From Jidongwangia harbinensis (lineage in GTDB: Bacteria > Actinomycetota > Actinomycetes > Mycobacteriales > Micromonosporaceae), in NCBI RefSeq assembly GCF_020216025.1, contig NZ_JAIWNC010000041.1, forward strand, positions 28,004 through 92,003: a stretch of 64,000 nucleotides of DNA. The letters are read 5' to 3'. A program made the position numbers and the translations under genes. Under the pieces are notes generated by a model, which was not told the DNA's origin, ran no database searches, and saw nothing but the letters and a program-made list of their open reading frames with translations. This document shows, piece after piece, positions 7,922 to 16,697 of the stretch (within the stretch, counting starts at the first letter, position 1; each line of letters opens with the position of its first letter).

Positions 7922-9321
7922 CCGTCGATGCGGGTGATGTTGCGCATCTTGTTGACCGCGTCCAGCGCCGCGACCTTGTACGCCTCGGACAGCGTGGGGT
8001 AGTTGAACACCGTGTCGATCAGGTATTCGACCGTGCCGCCGCACCCCATCACCGCCTGGCCGATGTGCACGATCTCGGTGGCGCCGGTGCCGAACACGTG
8101 CACGCCGAGCAGCTTGCCGTCGTCCGGTGAGACCAGCAGCTTGAGCATTCCGTACGAGTCGCCGACGATCTGACCGCGGGCGAGTTCGCGGTACCGGGCG
8201 ATGCCCACCTCGAACGGGGTCGCGCTGTCGGTCAGCACGTCCTCGGTGGCGCCCACGAAGCTGATCTCCGGAATCGTGTAGATGCCGATCGGCTGCAACT
8301 CGTGCATGTCCCGGGTGGGTTCGCCGCAGGCGTGGTGTGCGGCCAGCCGTCCCTGTTCCATCGACGTCGACGCCAGCGCCGGGAAGCCGATCACGTCGCC
8401 GACCGCGTAGATGTGCTCCACCGCGGTCCGGAAGTGCTCGTCCACCGCGATCCGGCCGCGCTTGTCGGCGGTCAGCCCGGCCGCCTCGAGCCCGAGGTCG
8501 TCGGTCTGGCCCTGCCGGCCGGCCGAGTACATCACCGTGTCGGCGACGATCTTCTTACCGCTCTTCAGTACGCACAGCGCGGCGGTCTGGTGCCGCTCGA
8601 CCGAGGCGACCTCCTCGCCGAAGCGGAACGTCACGGACAGGTCCCGCAGGTGGTACTTCAGCGACTCGACGATCTCCTCGTCACAGAAGTCGAGCATCCG
8701 CTCCCGGCGTTCGACCACGGTCACCTTGGTGCCGAGCGCGGCGAACATGGAGGCGTACTCCATGCCGATGACGCCCGCGCCGACCACCACCATCGACCGC
8801 GGTACGGCCTGCAGATTGATCACACCGTCCGAGTCGACGATGGTCCGGTCGTCGAACTCGACACTGCTCGGGCGGGCCGGGCGGGTGCCCGCCGCGATGA
8901 TCACCTTGTCCGCGCTGACCTTGGTCTCCCGAGCCGAGCCGCCGTCGATCCAGATCGAGTGCGGATCGGCGAACCGGCCGGTGCCGGTGATCATCGAGAT
9001 GTGGTTGCGCGCCAGCTGGTTGCGGATGACGTCGGTCTGCCGGGCGATCACGTGCTGGGTACGCGCCGCCAGGTCGCTGACCGTGATCTCGTCCTTCACC
9101 CGGTAGCTGCTGCCGTACAGGTCGCGCTGGCTGAGACCGGTCAGGTACAGCACCGCCTCGCGCAGCGTCTTGGACGGCACCGTGCCGGTGTTGATGCACA
9201 CCCCGCCGATCATGTCCCGGCGGTCCACGATCCCCACGCGCTTGCCCAGCTTGGACGCCGCGATGGCGGCCTTCTGCCCACTCGGTCCGGAACCCAGCAC
9301 CACCAGGTCGTAGTCATACAC
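7918..9321 (-). CDS. sthA: soluble pyridine nucleotide transhydrogenase (Si-specific)
   Basis: SthA transfers hydride between NADPH and NAD+ in the cytoplasm and balances the two pools. The 467-residue flavoprotein starts with the FAD-binding motif LGSGPSGQKAAIAASK. The redox region reads GGVCINTGTVPSK: only one of the two disulfide cysteines of lipoamide dehydrogenase is present, as expected for SthA. A second dinucleotide site is VVGAGVIGMEYASMFAALG near residue 180. AVGDVIGFP and the C-terminal dimerisation domain with YPTLSEAY complete it. I chose GTG at 9321 because it places the FAD motif at the normal distance from the N terminus; the open frame runs far upstream. The length matches the family (about 465). 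Confidence 0.93.
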   Translation of the reverse strand: MYDYDLVVLGSGPSGQKAAIAASKLGKRVGIVDRRDMIGGVCINTGTVPSKTLREAVLYLTGLSQRDLYGSSYRVKDEITVSDLAARTQHVIARQTDVIRNQLARNHISMITGTGRFADPHSIWIDGGSARETKVSADKVIIAAGTRPARPSSVEFDDRTIVDSDGVINLQAVPRSMVVVGAGVIGMEYASMFAALGTKVTVVERRERMLDFCDEEIVESLKYHLRDLSVTFRFGEEVASVERHQTAALCVLKSGKKIVADTVMYSAGRQGQTDDLGLEAAGLTADKRGRIAVDEHFRTAVEHIYAVGDVIGFPALASTSMEQGRLAAHHACGEPTRDMHELQPIGIYTIPEISFVGATEDVLTDSATPFEVGIARYRELARGQIVGDSYGMLKLLVSPDDGKLLGVHVFGTGATEIVHIGQAVMGCGGTVEYLIDTVFNYPTLSEAYKVAALDAVNKMRNITRIDG

Positions 9322-9426
9322 GGGACTCAGCGTCGCAAGCCCGGACGACGCGCGCCACCGGCACTTTTCGCACATGACCTTGATACGCCCCCGGCGCCGG
9401 CCGGTCCGGCCTGGGCCGATGCCCCT

Positions 9427-9439
9427 TGTACGTCGTACA
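9427..9439. promoter_or_regulatory. TetR-type operator overlapping a leaderless promoter
   Basis: TGTACGTCGTACA is a 13-base palindrome with a central T. Its right half overlaps TACAGT (9436-9441), a likely -10 box six bases before the TetR gene's ATG at 9448, so that transcript should be leaderless. A nearly identical palindrome (central C) lies upstream of the MFS gene. This fits autoregulation. Confidence 0.72.
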
Positions 9440-9447
9440 GTTGTCGG

Positions 9448-10107
9448 ATGGCCAAGCGGAACGTACGTCTCACCCGGGATGCGATCGTCGAGTGCGCGAT
9501 GACGCTGGCCGACGCGGAGGGCCTGGAGGCGGTCACCATCCGGCGACTGGCCCAGGAGAACGGCGTCACGCCGATGGCCATGTACTGGCACTTCAACGAC
9601 AAGGACGCGCTGCTCGACGGCCTGGCCGACCACCTGATCTCGTCGGTGAAGCTGCCCGCGCCCGGCAGCGGCCCGTGGGATGTGCAGCTCCGCGAGATCC
9701 TCGAGGCGTTCGTGGTGGCGGTCCGGCCGCACCCCGCGCTGGCCGGCCTGATCCTGCGCCGCATCCTGATCGCCGATGCCGGGTTGGAACTGGCCGAACG
9801 GGTGCTCGCCCTGCTCGGTGAGGCGGGCTTCACCGCGGAGAAGACTGCCGAGGTCGGCACGTTCCTGATGTGCTCGATCATCACGCTCGCCGCGGCCGAT
9901 CCGGCCACCGGTCCGCACGTCGAGGGCCGGGATGCCGACGAGCTGCACCGCCGGAAGCGGGCCCACCTGGAAACGCTGTCCCCGGCGCGCTATCCGAACG
10001 TCGTCGCGGCCGCACCGGCACTGCTGAACTGCCGCGGCCAGGACGACTACTTCGCGCTCAACCTCGACCTGCTGGTCCAGGGCGTACGGGGCATCCGCCG
10101 CTCCTGA
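9448..10107 (+). CDS. TetR family repressor with TetR_C domain
   Basis: The 219-residue protein has an N-terminal helix-turn-helix (about 10-55) in the TetR pattern, with recognition helix VTPMAMYWHFNDKDALLDGL. A TetR_C-like ligand domain (about 75-215) resembles that of tetracycline-type repressors. It is followed 91 bp later by an MFS efflux gene on the same strand. Both upstream regions carry the same 13-base palindrome, so the repressor probably controls itself and the transporter. The inducing ligand is unknown. Translation probably begins on a leaderless mRNA because no ribosome binding site precedes the ATG. Confidence 0.9.
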   Translation: MAKRNVRLTRDAIVECAMTLADAEGLEAVTIRRLAQENGVTPMAMYWHFNDKDALLDGLADHLISSVKLPAPGSGPWDVQLREILEAFVVAVRPHPALAGLILRRILIADAGLELAERVLALLGEAGFTAEKTAEVGTFLMCSIITLAAADPATGPHVEGRDADELHRRKRAHLETLSPARYPNVVAAAPALLNCRGQDDYFALNLDLLVQGVRGIRRS

Positions 10108-10124
10108 CGATTCGATCACTCCCC

Positions 10125-10153
10125 TTGACGCTCCTGTACGCCGTACATATACG
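10125..10153 (+). promoter_or_regulatory. promoter and TetR operator of the MFS gene
   Basis: TTGACG (10125-10130) and TATACG (10148-10153) are spaced by 17 bases. The palindrome TGTACGCCGTACA (10135-10147) fills the spacer and matches the operator before the TetR gene at 12 of 13 bases. A second, imperfect TGTACA/TGTACG element follows at 10155-10166. Repressor binding here would block RNA polymerase. Confidence 0.78.
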
Positions 10154-10198
10154 GTGTACATGTACGCCGCACAGGACGGCGTTTCTGGAGGTGGAGTG

Positions 10199-11626
10199 GT
10201 GAGACGCAATCCCTGGTCGGCGTTGGCGGTGCTGGCGGTGGCCCAGTTCATGGTCGTGCTGGACGTGACCATCGTGAACGTGGCGTTGCCCGACATACAG
10301 CAGGATCTCGGCTTCACCGCGGCCGGGCTGCAATGGGTGGTCAGCGCGTACACCCTGATCTTCGGGGGTTTCCTGCTCCTCGGCGGCCGGATGGCCGACC
10401 TGCTCGGCCGCCGCCGGATGTTCCTGGTCGGCCTCGTGCTGTTCGGCGCGACGTCGCTGCTCGCCGGCCTGGCGCAGAACCCGGAACAGCTCGTCGTCCT
10501 GCGCGCGGTGCAGGGCCTGGGCGGCGCACTGCTCTCGCCGGCCGCGTTCGCCATCCTCACCGTGACCTACCGGCAGGGCCGCGACCGCAACATCGCGATG
10601 GGCGTCTGGGGTGGCCTGGCCGGACTCGGCGGCACCCTCGGCGTCATCGCCGGCGGCGTCCTGGTCGACTCGCTGACCTGGCGGTGGATCTTCCTGGTGA
10701 ACGTGCCGATCGCGGTTGCCCTGGCGGTCATCCTGCCGATCTTCATCGTGGAGTCGCGGGCCGAGTCGAGCGGACGGCGGACGTTCGACGTCGCCGGCGC
10801 GCTGCTGAGCACGGCCGGACTGCTCGCCATCGTGCTCGGCGTGATCCGCGCGGAGCCGCTGGGCTGGTCCTCGTTCCAGGTGATCGCACTGCTGGCCGGC
10901 GGCGTGCTGCTGCTCGGCGCGTTCCTCCGGGTCGAGGCCCGCTCGTCCGCTCCCCTGGTGCCCCTGACCCTGTTCCGCTCCCGCGGCCTGACCACGTCGG
11001 TAATGGCCCTGGCGCTCAACGGCGCGGCGTTCCTGGCGATGTTCTTCCTCACCGCGATCTTCCTGCAGCAGGTGCGCGGTCTCACCGCCCTCGAGACCGG
11101 CCTGCAGTTCCTGCCGATGGGCTTCGCCGCCATCGCCAGCGCCGTGGTGTCGGCGCAACTGGTCACCCGCTTCGGCACCCGGCCGGTCCAGTTCGGCGGC
11201 ACCGCCCTGAGCGTGACCGGGCTCCTCCTGCTCACCCAGGCCGACGCCACCAGCTCGTACGCGACGTCCGTGCTGCCCGGCATCATGCTGTTCGGCATCG
11301 GCATCATCGCCACCGGTACGCCCGCGTCGATCGCCGCGGTGGCCGACGTCCGGCACGACCAGGCCGGCGCGGCGTCCGGTGTGGTGAACGCGGGGTACCA
11401 GGTCGGGGGCGCGCTCGGACTCGCGGTCATCACCACCCTGGCGACGTCCCATGTGGAGGGTCTGGTCGCCGGCGGAGCCGGTGCGCAGGAGGCGCTGGTG
11501 GGCGGATTCCAGCGCGGCCTGCTGGTGGCCGCGGTGTTCGCCGCGGCCAACATCGCGATGACCATGGGCGCGCCGCGGCTACGCCCCACATCGGACCAGT
11601 TGGCGGAGGCGGCGGCTGCCGCTTGA
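10199..11626 (+). CDS. MFS multidrug exporter, DHA2 family (14 TM)
   Basis: The 475-residue membrane protein belongs to the drug:H+ antiporter-2 family (EmrB/QacA type). It shows motif D1 in LDVTIVNVALPDIQ, motif A in GGRMADLLGRRRMF and motif C-like GGVLVDSLTWRWIFLVNVPI, with about 14 hydrophobic segments. These carriers export cationic drugs or lipophilic compounds using the proton gradient. I chose GTG 10199, seven bases after GGAGG; GTG 10196 is possible, and the longer frame upstream covers the promoter. It is the likely target of the upstream TetR repressor. The C terminus ends in an alanine-rich tail. Confidence 0.92.
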   Translation: MRRNPWSALAVLAVAQFMVVLDVTIVNVALPDIQQDLGFTAAGLQWVVSAYTLIFGGFLLLGGRMADLLGRRRMFLVGLVLFGATSLLAGLAQNPEQLVVLRAVQGLGGALLSPAAFAILTVTYRQGRDRNIAMGVWGGLAGLGGTLGVIAGGVLVDSLTWRWIFLVNVPIAVALAVILPIFIVESRAESSGRRTFDVAGALLSTAGLLAIVLGVIRAEPLGWSSFQVIALLAGGVLLLGAFLRVEARSSAPLVPLTLFRSRGLTTSVMALALNGAAFLAMFFLTAIFLQQVRGLTALETGLQFLPMGFAAIASAVVSAQLVTRFGTRPVQFGGTALSVTGLLLLTQADATSSYATSVLPGIMLFGIGIIATGTPASIAAVADVRHDQAGAASGVVNAGYQVGGALGLAVITTLATSHVEGLVAGGAGAQEALVGGFQRGLLVAAVFAAANIAMTMGAPRLRPTSDQLAEAAAAA

Positions 11627-11632
11627 CGGCTC

Positions 11633-11664
11633 GGGGCAGGCTGCGCGTCCGGGCGGCCTGCCCC
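11633..11664 (+). terminator. probable intrinsic terminator after the MFS gene
   Basis: A nine-base stem, GGGGCAGGC pairing with GCCTGCCCC, starts seven bases after the MFS stop codon. It is followed by ATTTAC, with only a weak T tract. Confidence 0.55.
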
Positions 11665-11746
11665 ATTTACCTATGGACATACGTCCGCCGAGATTGCCAG
11701 GGTGTAACTGGCTCGTTGCGCTCTGCAACTATCTCGGAGGCGAACC

Positions 11747-13534
11747 GTGAAGCGACGGATCTCGATCAGGACGGTGTCGCTCAGCCTCCTCACCTTCCTG
11801 TTCCTCGCGCTCGCCGGCAGCAGCGGACTCCTCGGCGAGCCGTTCCGGCATCGCCGGGACGACATCGAGTTGACCCTCCGCCTGCTCTGCCTGGCGATCG
11901 GACTGTGGCTGGCCTGGATCCTCTTCCGCCGGCTGTGGCGCACCCTCGACGCGAGACCCGCGGGTGCCGCCATCGAGCCACCGCAGCCGAGCATCGACCG
12001 GCTGATGCGGTTGCAGATCTCCGTCGTCGACCACCTGGACGGCACGTTCGGCAACCACACCGTCGAGACGTTCGTCCGGATGATCACGGATCCGACGCTC
12101 TACCGCACCCGGGTCACCGAGCGAATCGACCTGGAGGAACGGATCGTCACGCAACAGATCGCGATCGAGTACTCGCTCCCGCCGACGCAGGACACGACCA
12201 GCGGACCCCGGTACATCCTGCTGTTCAGCCCGCCCAAGGGACAGTTGGTCGACAACCTCAGAATCACCGACGGTTCCGGCAAGCCACTGGCCGATCTCTC
12301 GTTCGAGGAGTCGACCGAACTCGTCGCGGCCGGCCTGCGGCTCCTGCTCCAGTTGGCCATTCAGTCCGGCCGGCCGCGCAGACGTCCGCCCTGGCCGATC
12401 GCACCGCGCATGACCGAGAAGCATCGTGCGCTCGAACTGATCCTGCTGGAGCAACTGACCAAGCGCGGCGCCGTCGACCACGAGGAGGTCGCCGCGCGGG
12501 TGCGAAGCGCCTTCAACCGGTACCGGCTGGACGGCGAGAAGGAGAGCGTGCAGGAGCTGCGCCGGTACGTCGCCGCCCTGAGCGCGGCCTATCCGATCGT
12601 CGCGGTGGTACCGAAGGATGCGATCACCGGCGGCCGGACCCTGCTGCGCTACGAGCGCACGCTCATCCCGTCCGCGCTCAGCGAGCCGGGCTTCAACTTC
12701 GGCTGGATGCGGGTCCTCCTCGGACTGAAGCCGAACCAGGTGGTCGTGCCGGTGCACCTGTCCGCCACGGCCGGCAGCTTCCACCTCTACATCAACGGTC
12801 CGGCCAGCAAATACGTCCTCGATCAGAACTTCCGGTGCCGGCACTGCCGGGCGGACGTATCGCGGTCCTGGGAGCCGACCGAGCCGGGCCCGAATGGTTG
12901 CGCGCACCGGATGATCGCCGTTCCGAAAGGGCGACGGTTCACCGACATCGACCGCCACTATCGCGTCACCCCCAAATTGGGGCAGAGCTTCGTCCATCTG
13001 TACACACGCGGTTTCGGCGCCGGTCGTCAAGAGCGCTTCAAAGACCTTGAACTGTTCGCCCGATTCAAAGAGGTACCGCCCGGATCGCGGGCCACCGCGG
13101 TGGTGACCGCACTTGTTTCGACGTTCCTCCTGGCCATCATGGGCCGGCTCGCCTCGACCAGCGGGGCGCCGTCGATGAGCCTGCCCGGGCTGGCGCTCGC
13201 CCTGCCCGCCGCCGCGGCGACCTGGTTCGGCTTCTCCGGCGACAGTCGATCTCTGGTCGGATCGTCAATGCTCGCCCGACTGTCACAAATCGTCACGGCA
13301 GTGGTATCCGCAGTAGCGATTGCTGTCTACTTCACGTCCCATCACGGGCACATCCCGTTCCACTCGAGCATCGTTGGCATCAGCGAGCCGTGGTGGGTAG
13401 TCCTTTTCCTGATCTCCGCGGTGAACTTGATGTATGTGTCGTACCGCTTCGCCTTGAAAGTACAGGTCTATAACGGACTCCTCCGAAAGAAGGAGCGACA
13501 GGGCCACACCGACGGTGATAGCGTCAAACTTTGA
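11747..13534 (+). CDS. multi-spanning membrane protein of unknown function with Cys/His cluster
   Basis: I do not recognise this 595-residue protein. Two hydrophobic segments lie at about 10-28 and 43-61, and four more at about 450-468, 478-495, 513-530 and 548-567. The soluble middle part of nearly 390 residues contains a basic helical region (about 215-285) and a beta-rich region (about 300-355, VVVPVHLSATAGSFHLYING). A possible metal-binding cluster follows: Cys364, Cys367, Cys385 and His387 in CRHC...GCAH. The ribosome binding site reads CGGAGGCG. The next small gene starts 11 bp after the stop and is probably cotranscribed. The layout suggests a membrane-anchored sensor or assembly factor, but no function can be assigned. 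Confidence 0.8.
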   Translation: MKRRISIRTVSLSLLTFLFLALAGSSGLLGEPFRHRRDDIELTLRLLCLAIGLWLAWILFRRLWRTLDARPAGAAIEPPQPSIDRLMRLQISVVDHLDGTFGNHTVETFVRMITDPTLYRTRVTERIDLEERIVTQQIAIEYSLPPTQDTTSGPRYILLFSPPKGQLVDNLRITDGSGKPLADLSFEESTELVAAGLRLLLQLAIQSGRPRRRPPWPIAPRMTEKHRALELILLEQLTKRGAVDHEEVAARVRSAFNRYRLDGEKESVQELRRYVAALSAAYPIVAVVPKDAITGGRTLLRYERTLIPSALSEPGFNFGWMRVLLGLKPNQVVVPVHLSATAGSFHLYINGPASKYVLDQNFRCRHCRADVSRSWEPTEPGPNGCAHRMIAVPKGRRFTDIDRHYRVTPKLGQSFVHLYTRGFGAGRQERFKDLELFARFKEVPPGSRATAVVTALVSTFLLAIMGRLASTSGAPSMSLPGLALALPAAAATWFGFSGDSRSLVGSSMLARLSQIVTAVVSAVAIAVYFTSHHGHIPFHSSIVGISEPWWVVLFLISAVNLMYVSYRFALKVQVYNGLLRKKERQGHTDGDSVKL

Positions 13535-13545
13535 TTGGGGGACCG

Positions 13546-13917
13546 ATGGCGCGATTCAGGGCCAAGCGGGACAACGGCTCAGCTGCCCATGACGCCTACT
13601 GGCAGATTCCCAGCGCTGAGTACGTCCCGTCCGGCACGCTGCCGCCGCGTCGCCCGCTCGATGACCGCAGCCGGGTGGCCGATGCGTGGAGTGCCGCCGT
13701 CGACACGTTGCGGCGTGAGGCTCATGAGCCGGAGTCCGTGCGCGCCCGGATCGCCCATGAGGTCAAGCAGTTCGATCAGGACTTCCGCCGGCAGCAGGCG
13801 CGGCGCGAGCCGGACGACGGCACCGCCGAACCGGCACCGTCCACTCCGGCTCGACGGCCGTGGACCTTCCTCATGCTGATGCAGACTCTCCGGAAGATGA
13901 CGCTCCACCGCCGCTGA
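13546..13917 (+). CDS. small hypothetical protein downstream of the membrane protein
   Basis: This 123-residue protein is hydrophilic and charged, with no signal peptide, and I do not recognise it. A central Arg/Glu-rich helix (about 50-90, with VRARIAHEVKQFDQDFRR) suggests a coiled coil. A proline-rich stretch and a short basic amphipathic C-terminal tail follow. The ATG at 13546 follows GGGGGA. The gene begins 11 bp after the preceding gene, so the two are probably an operon and may act together at the membrane. Confidence 0.7.
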   Translation: MARFRAKRDNGSAAHDAYWQIPSAEYVPSGTLPPRRPLDDRSRVADAWSAAVDTLRREAHEPESVRARIAHEVKQFDQDFRRQQARREPDDGTAEPAPSTPARRPWTFLMLMQTLRKMTLHRR

Positions 13918-13924
13918 CCCCGGC

Positions 13925-13958
13925 GTGGACGGCCGGCGGCAGAGCGCCGACCGTCCAC
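13925..13958. terminator. bidirectional terminator hairpin between convergent genes
   Basis: GTGGACGG and CGGCG pair with CGCCG and CCGTCCAC, with one mismatched base on each side and a six-base loop. The hairpin lies in the 56-bp gap between the convergent small gene and the GH5 cellulase gene. Confidence 0.55.
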
Positions 13959-13973
13959 TTCCGCAGGGTCGGA

Positions 13974-15704
13974 TCAGCTGGCCGAGCAGCCCGCCACGGT
14001 GATCGCCGTCGGCGACGAGCCCTCGCCCAGGAACCCGAAGGTCGTACTCGCGGACGGGGCGAGCGCCCCGTTGTGGGTCGCGTTGGAAACGGTGTCACCG
14101 CTCAGCACGCCGCCCCACACGTTGGCGATGCGGGTGCCGGTGCCGGTGGCCAGTCGTACCGCCCACCCACGGGCCGCGCTCGCGCCGGTGTTGGTGATCG
14201 ACACCTCGCCCTGGAACCCGTTGGCCCAGCTGTTCACGACCTTGTACGTCGCGGTGCAGGACCCGGTGGGCGCCGGCGAGCTCGGACCCGGCGAGCTGGG
14301 ACCGGGGGAACTCGGACCGGGCGAGCTGGGACCGGGGCCCGGGTCCTCGCCGTACCGCTGGGCCAGACTGATCCCGGTGGTCGAACCGGTCCCGCCGAGC
14401 GGCACCTGGTGGTCGAGGCTGACGAACTTGCCGCCGTGTTGCCAGAGCGCCGGCTTCAGCAGGGCGTACTTCTGCTCGTCCCAGGTCTTCCAGTCGTCGA
14501 GCAGCAGACCACCGGTGTCACCGGAGTTCGGGTTCAGCACCCAGAACGTCTGGTGCAGCTTGTTCTCCACGATCAGGTCGCGCAGCGCGGTCATCCACTG
14601 GTCCTGGCGCGCGTCCTGGCCCAGCCGGCCACCCCACTCCCCGATCAGCAGCGGCGCGGTGTTGTTCTGGTGGATGTAGAACCAGTTCGGGCCCCACACG
14701 TCCGCGATCAGCGTGTCCTTGTCGAACGGCTTGGTGAACCAGGGCTGCTCGAAGACCAGCGGGCCGTAGTCGTGCGGCGAGTAGACCAGCTGGTCCTGGT
14801 TGGCGCCGAGCTGGACCGGGTGGTCGGCGACGCCCCGCAGGTTCCCGCCCCACCAGGTGTTGTAGAAGTTCGGGGTCAGGTCCGGGTTGGTGTTCGGGGA
14901 ACTCCAGTCCTTGCCCGGCCGCGGGTAGACCTGGTTGCCCTCCACCAGGACCAGCACGTTCGGGTTGATCGCCAGGATCCGCTTGGCGGCGGTCTCCGCG
15001 ACGTACTTCCAGTTGTCGGCGTCGGTCGAACCGTCCCACTTGGCGCGCGGGCTTTCGTTCTGCGCACCGTGCGGCTCGTTCTTGATGTCCATCGCGACGA
15101 TCGTGTCGTTCTCGCGGTACCGGCCGGTGACCCACTCCCAGGCCTGGTAGAAGTCCTCCGCGGTGATCGTGCCCTTCCACCAGACCGGGTGGTTGTGGCC
15201 GGAGTTGTCGGCTTCGGCGCTGTGCACGTCGAGCAGCACCTTGATCCCGAACTGCTCGCACAACGCGAGCCAGTAGTCGAAGATCTCCAGCGAGTTCTTG
15301 CCGGCCAGCTCCGGATTGGCGAACGTGTTGACGTTCGCCGGTGCGAACGTGCCCGCCCGCCACTCCAGCAGCAGCTGGGTGGAGATCGGCACCCGGACCA
15401 GGTTGATGCCCCGATCCGCCATCGACTTCGTGACCTCGGTGACGTTCGCCGACCAGAGGCCGTGGAAGACGCGCTCGGAGGCGTTGAAGCCGAACCAGTT
15501 GGTGCCGGTCAGCCAGACCGGGTTGCCGGCCTCGTCGACGATCTGATTGCCCTGGACGTGTAGCCAGTCCTTGGCGGGGGCCGCCGCAGCAGCGGGCGGC
15601 ATGATGGCGGTCACCGCGGCGGCGACCATGGCCGCGGCCGCGGTGGCGATCGCCAGCGGTGCACGCAGGCGCCCGCGGCTACCGGCCTTGCCGGTCATAT
15701 TCAT
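13974..15704 (-). CDS. secreted GH5 endoglucanase with C-terminal CBM2
   Basis: The 576-residue enzyme is predicted to hydrolyse beta-1,4-glucan outside the cell. A long signal peptide covers about 1-42 and ends in an alanine run. The GH5 catalytic domain spans about 45-400, with the acid/base Glu in DIKNEPHG and the nucleophile Glu in IGEWGG. A linker made of four PSSPG repeats leads to a CBM2 cellulose-binding module at about 475-576, bounded by two cysteines. The ATG at 15704 follows GGAAGG. A perfect CebR/CelR box lies 43 bp upstream, so expression is probably repressed unless cello-oligosaccharides are present. Confidence 0.94.
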   Translation of the reverse strand: MNMTGKAGSRGRLRAPLAIATAAAAMVAAAVTAIMPPAAAAAPAKDWLHVQGNQIVDEAGNPVWLTGTNWFGFNASERVFHGLWSANVTEVTKSMADRGINLVRVPISTQLLLEWRAGTFAPANVNTFANPELAGKNSLEIFDYWLALCEQFGIKVLLDVHSAEADNSGHNHPVWWKGTITAEDFYQAWEWVTGRYRENDTIVAMDIKNEPHGAQNESPRAKWDGSTDADNWKYVAETAAKRILAINPNVLVLVEGNQVYPRPGKDWSSPNTNPDLTPNFYNTWWGGNLRGVADHPVQLGANQDQLVYSPHDYGPLVFEQPWFTKPFDKDTLIADVWGPNWFYIHQNNTAPLLIGEWGGRLGQDARQDQWMTALRDLIVENKLHQTFWVLNPNSGDTGGLLLDDWKTWDEQKYALLKPALWQHGGKFVSLDHQVPLGGTGSTTGISLAQRYGEDPGPGPSSPGPSSPGPSSPGPSSPAPTGSCTATYKVVNSWANGFQGEVSITNTGASAARGWAVRLATGTGTRIANVWGGVLSGDTVSNATHNGALAPSASTTFGFLGEGSSPTAITVAGCSAS

Positions 15705-15746
15705 GAGGACCTTCCGAAGCTCAGAAATTGAGCGCCTTCACTCGCG

Positions 15747-15760
15747 TGGGAGCGCTCCCA
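15747..15760. promoter_or_regulatory. CebR/CelR operator upstream of the GH5 cellulase
   Basis: TGGGAGCGCTCCCA is a perfect 14-base palindrome identical to the consensus recognised by the LacI-type cellulose regulators CelR (Thermobifida) and CebR (Streptomyces). An identical copy precedes the GH3 gene at 59495-59508. No CebR gene is in the window. Confidence 0.9.
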
Positions 15761-15877
15761 TAGATCGGAGACTATGTTCTCGGTAATCTGCCCGCAACAT
15801 CCGTCATAACTCGACGTCCGGTGCACGCGGAGCCGTGGCCTGCGGATATCATCGCGGCTCGATGAACGGGGGATGTC

Positions 15878-16681
15878 ATGGTCAACTTTTCCGATCCGCC
15901 TGGTCAGCCGGGGTGGGTTCCGCCGCCGGGCCCTCCACCGACCGGCCCGCCGGCCGGCCCGCCGCCGAAGAAGCGCTCGCCGCTGCTGATCCCGGCGCTG
16001 ATCGCCGTCGCGCTCGTCGCCACGTCCTGCGTCGGCGCCATCGGCTACGGCGGGATCCGGCTGGCCAACAACCTCAACGCCGCCCAGGAACGGGCCGAGG
16101 ACGGCACCCGGCCCGCATACGCCGGCGACACCCCGAAGCGGAAGTCGGACGCAGCGGACGACGACGCTCCCGTGGGACCGCGGGCCAGCTCGTACCCCGT
16201 ACGGACGAGAGAAGACCTCGGCCGGGTGTGCGAACAGTGGTACTACCCGCAGTCGCCGAAGTACAAGGCCGGCAGCACCAACCCGGTCGGCGTGCAGATC
16301 AAGGACGAGGAAGAGCTGGGCTGGCGGCCGCAGTCGATCTACATGTCGAGCTACCAGAACCCGGGCGCCACCCAGAAGGCGTGGGACCCGAAGGACCCGG
16401 CGAAGGCCCGGCTGGTCGCCTGCATGCACCGCGTCGACAACGGCAGGAAGCTCCGCAGCTGCAAGTTCGACGAGCCCAAGACCACCGTGCCGATGCGCGA
16501 GGGCATCTACCGCCTGTCGCTGTACGAGGTGGCGACCGGCAAGAGACTCGCCGAGAAGAAGGTCGCCGGCGAACAGGACGAATGCCCGTTCATGGTCATG
16601 CTGCGCGGTGACCGCACGATCTACAGCGGGGTCGACGAACGGCAGCTGTACGAGACGTTCCGCAAGTACGTGGAGAAGTAG
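15878..16681 (+). CDS. proline-rich single-pass membrane protein, unknown function
   Basis: The 267-residue protein has a short cytoplasmic Pro/Gly-rich N terminus (about 8-31), one membrane segment (about 35-58) and an extracellular domain (about 95-265). The domain contains several cysteines, for example in VCEQWYY, ACMH, SCKFDEPK and DECPF, which could form disulfides. I do not recognise the domain. The C-terminal part carries charged strand-like segments (REGIYRLSLYEVATGKRL). The ATG follows a GGGGG stretch. The neighbouring gene is convergent, and no operon partner is visible. Confidence 0.72.
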   Translation: MVNFSDPPGQPGWVPPPGPPPTGPPAGPPPKKRSPLLIPALIAVALVATSCVGAIGYGGIRLANNLNAAQERAEDGTRPAYAGDTPKRKSDAADDDAPVGPRASSYPVRTREDLGRVCEQWYYPQSPKYKAGSTNPVGVQIKDEEELGWRPQSIYMSSYQNPGATQKAWDPKDPAKARLVACMHRVDNGRKLRSCKFDEPKTTVPMREGIYRLSLYEVATGKRLAEKKVAGEQDECPFMVMLRGDRTIYSGVDERQLYETFRKYVEK

Positions 16682-16697
16682 GCTCGGCGGTCGCGGC

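Noticed and set aside
135..16681. Numerous long reading frames opposite or overlapping the listed genes
   Set aside because: They follow from high GC content, overlap well-supported genes and give Arg/Pro/Ala-rich products without domains.
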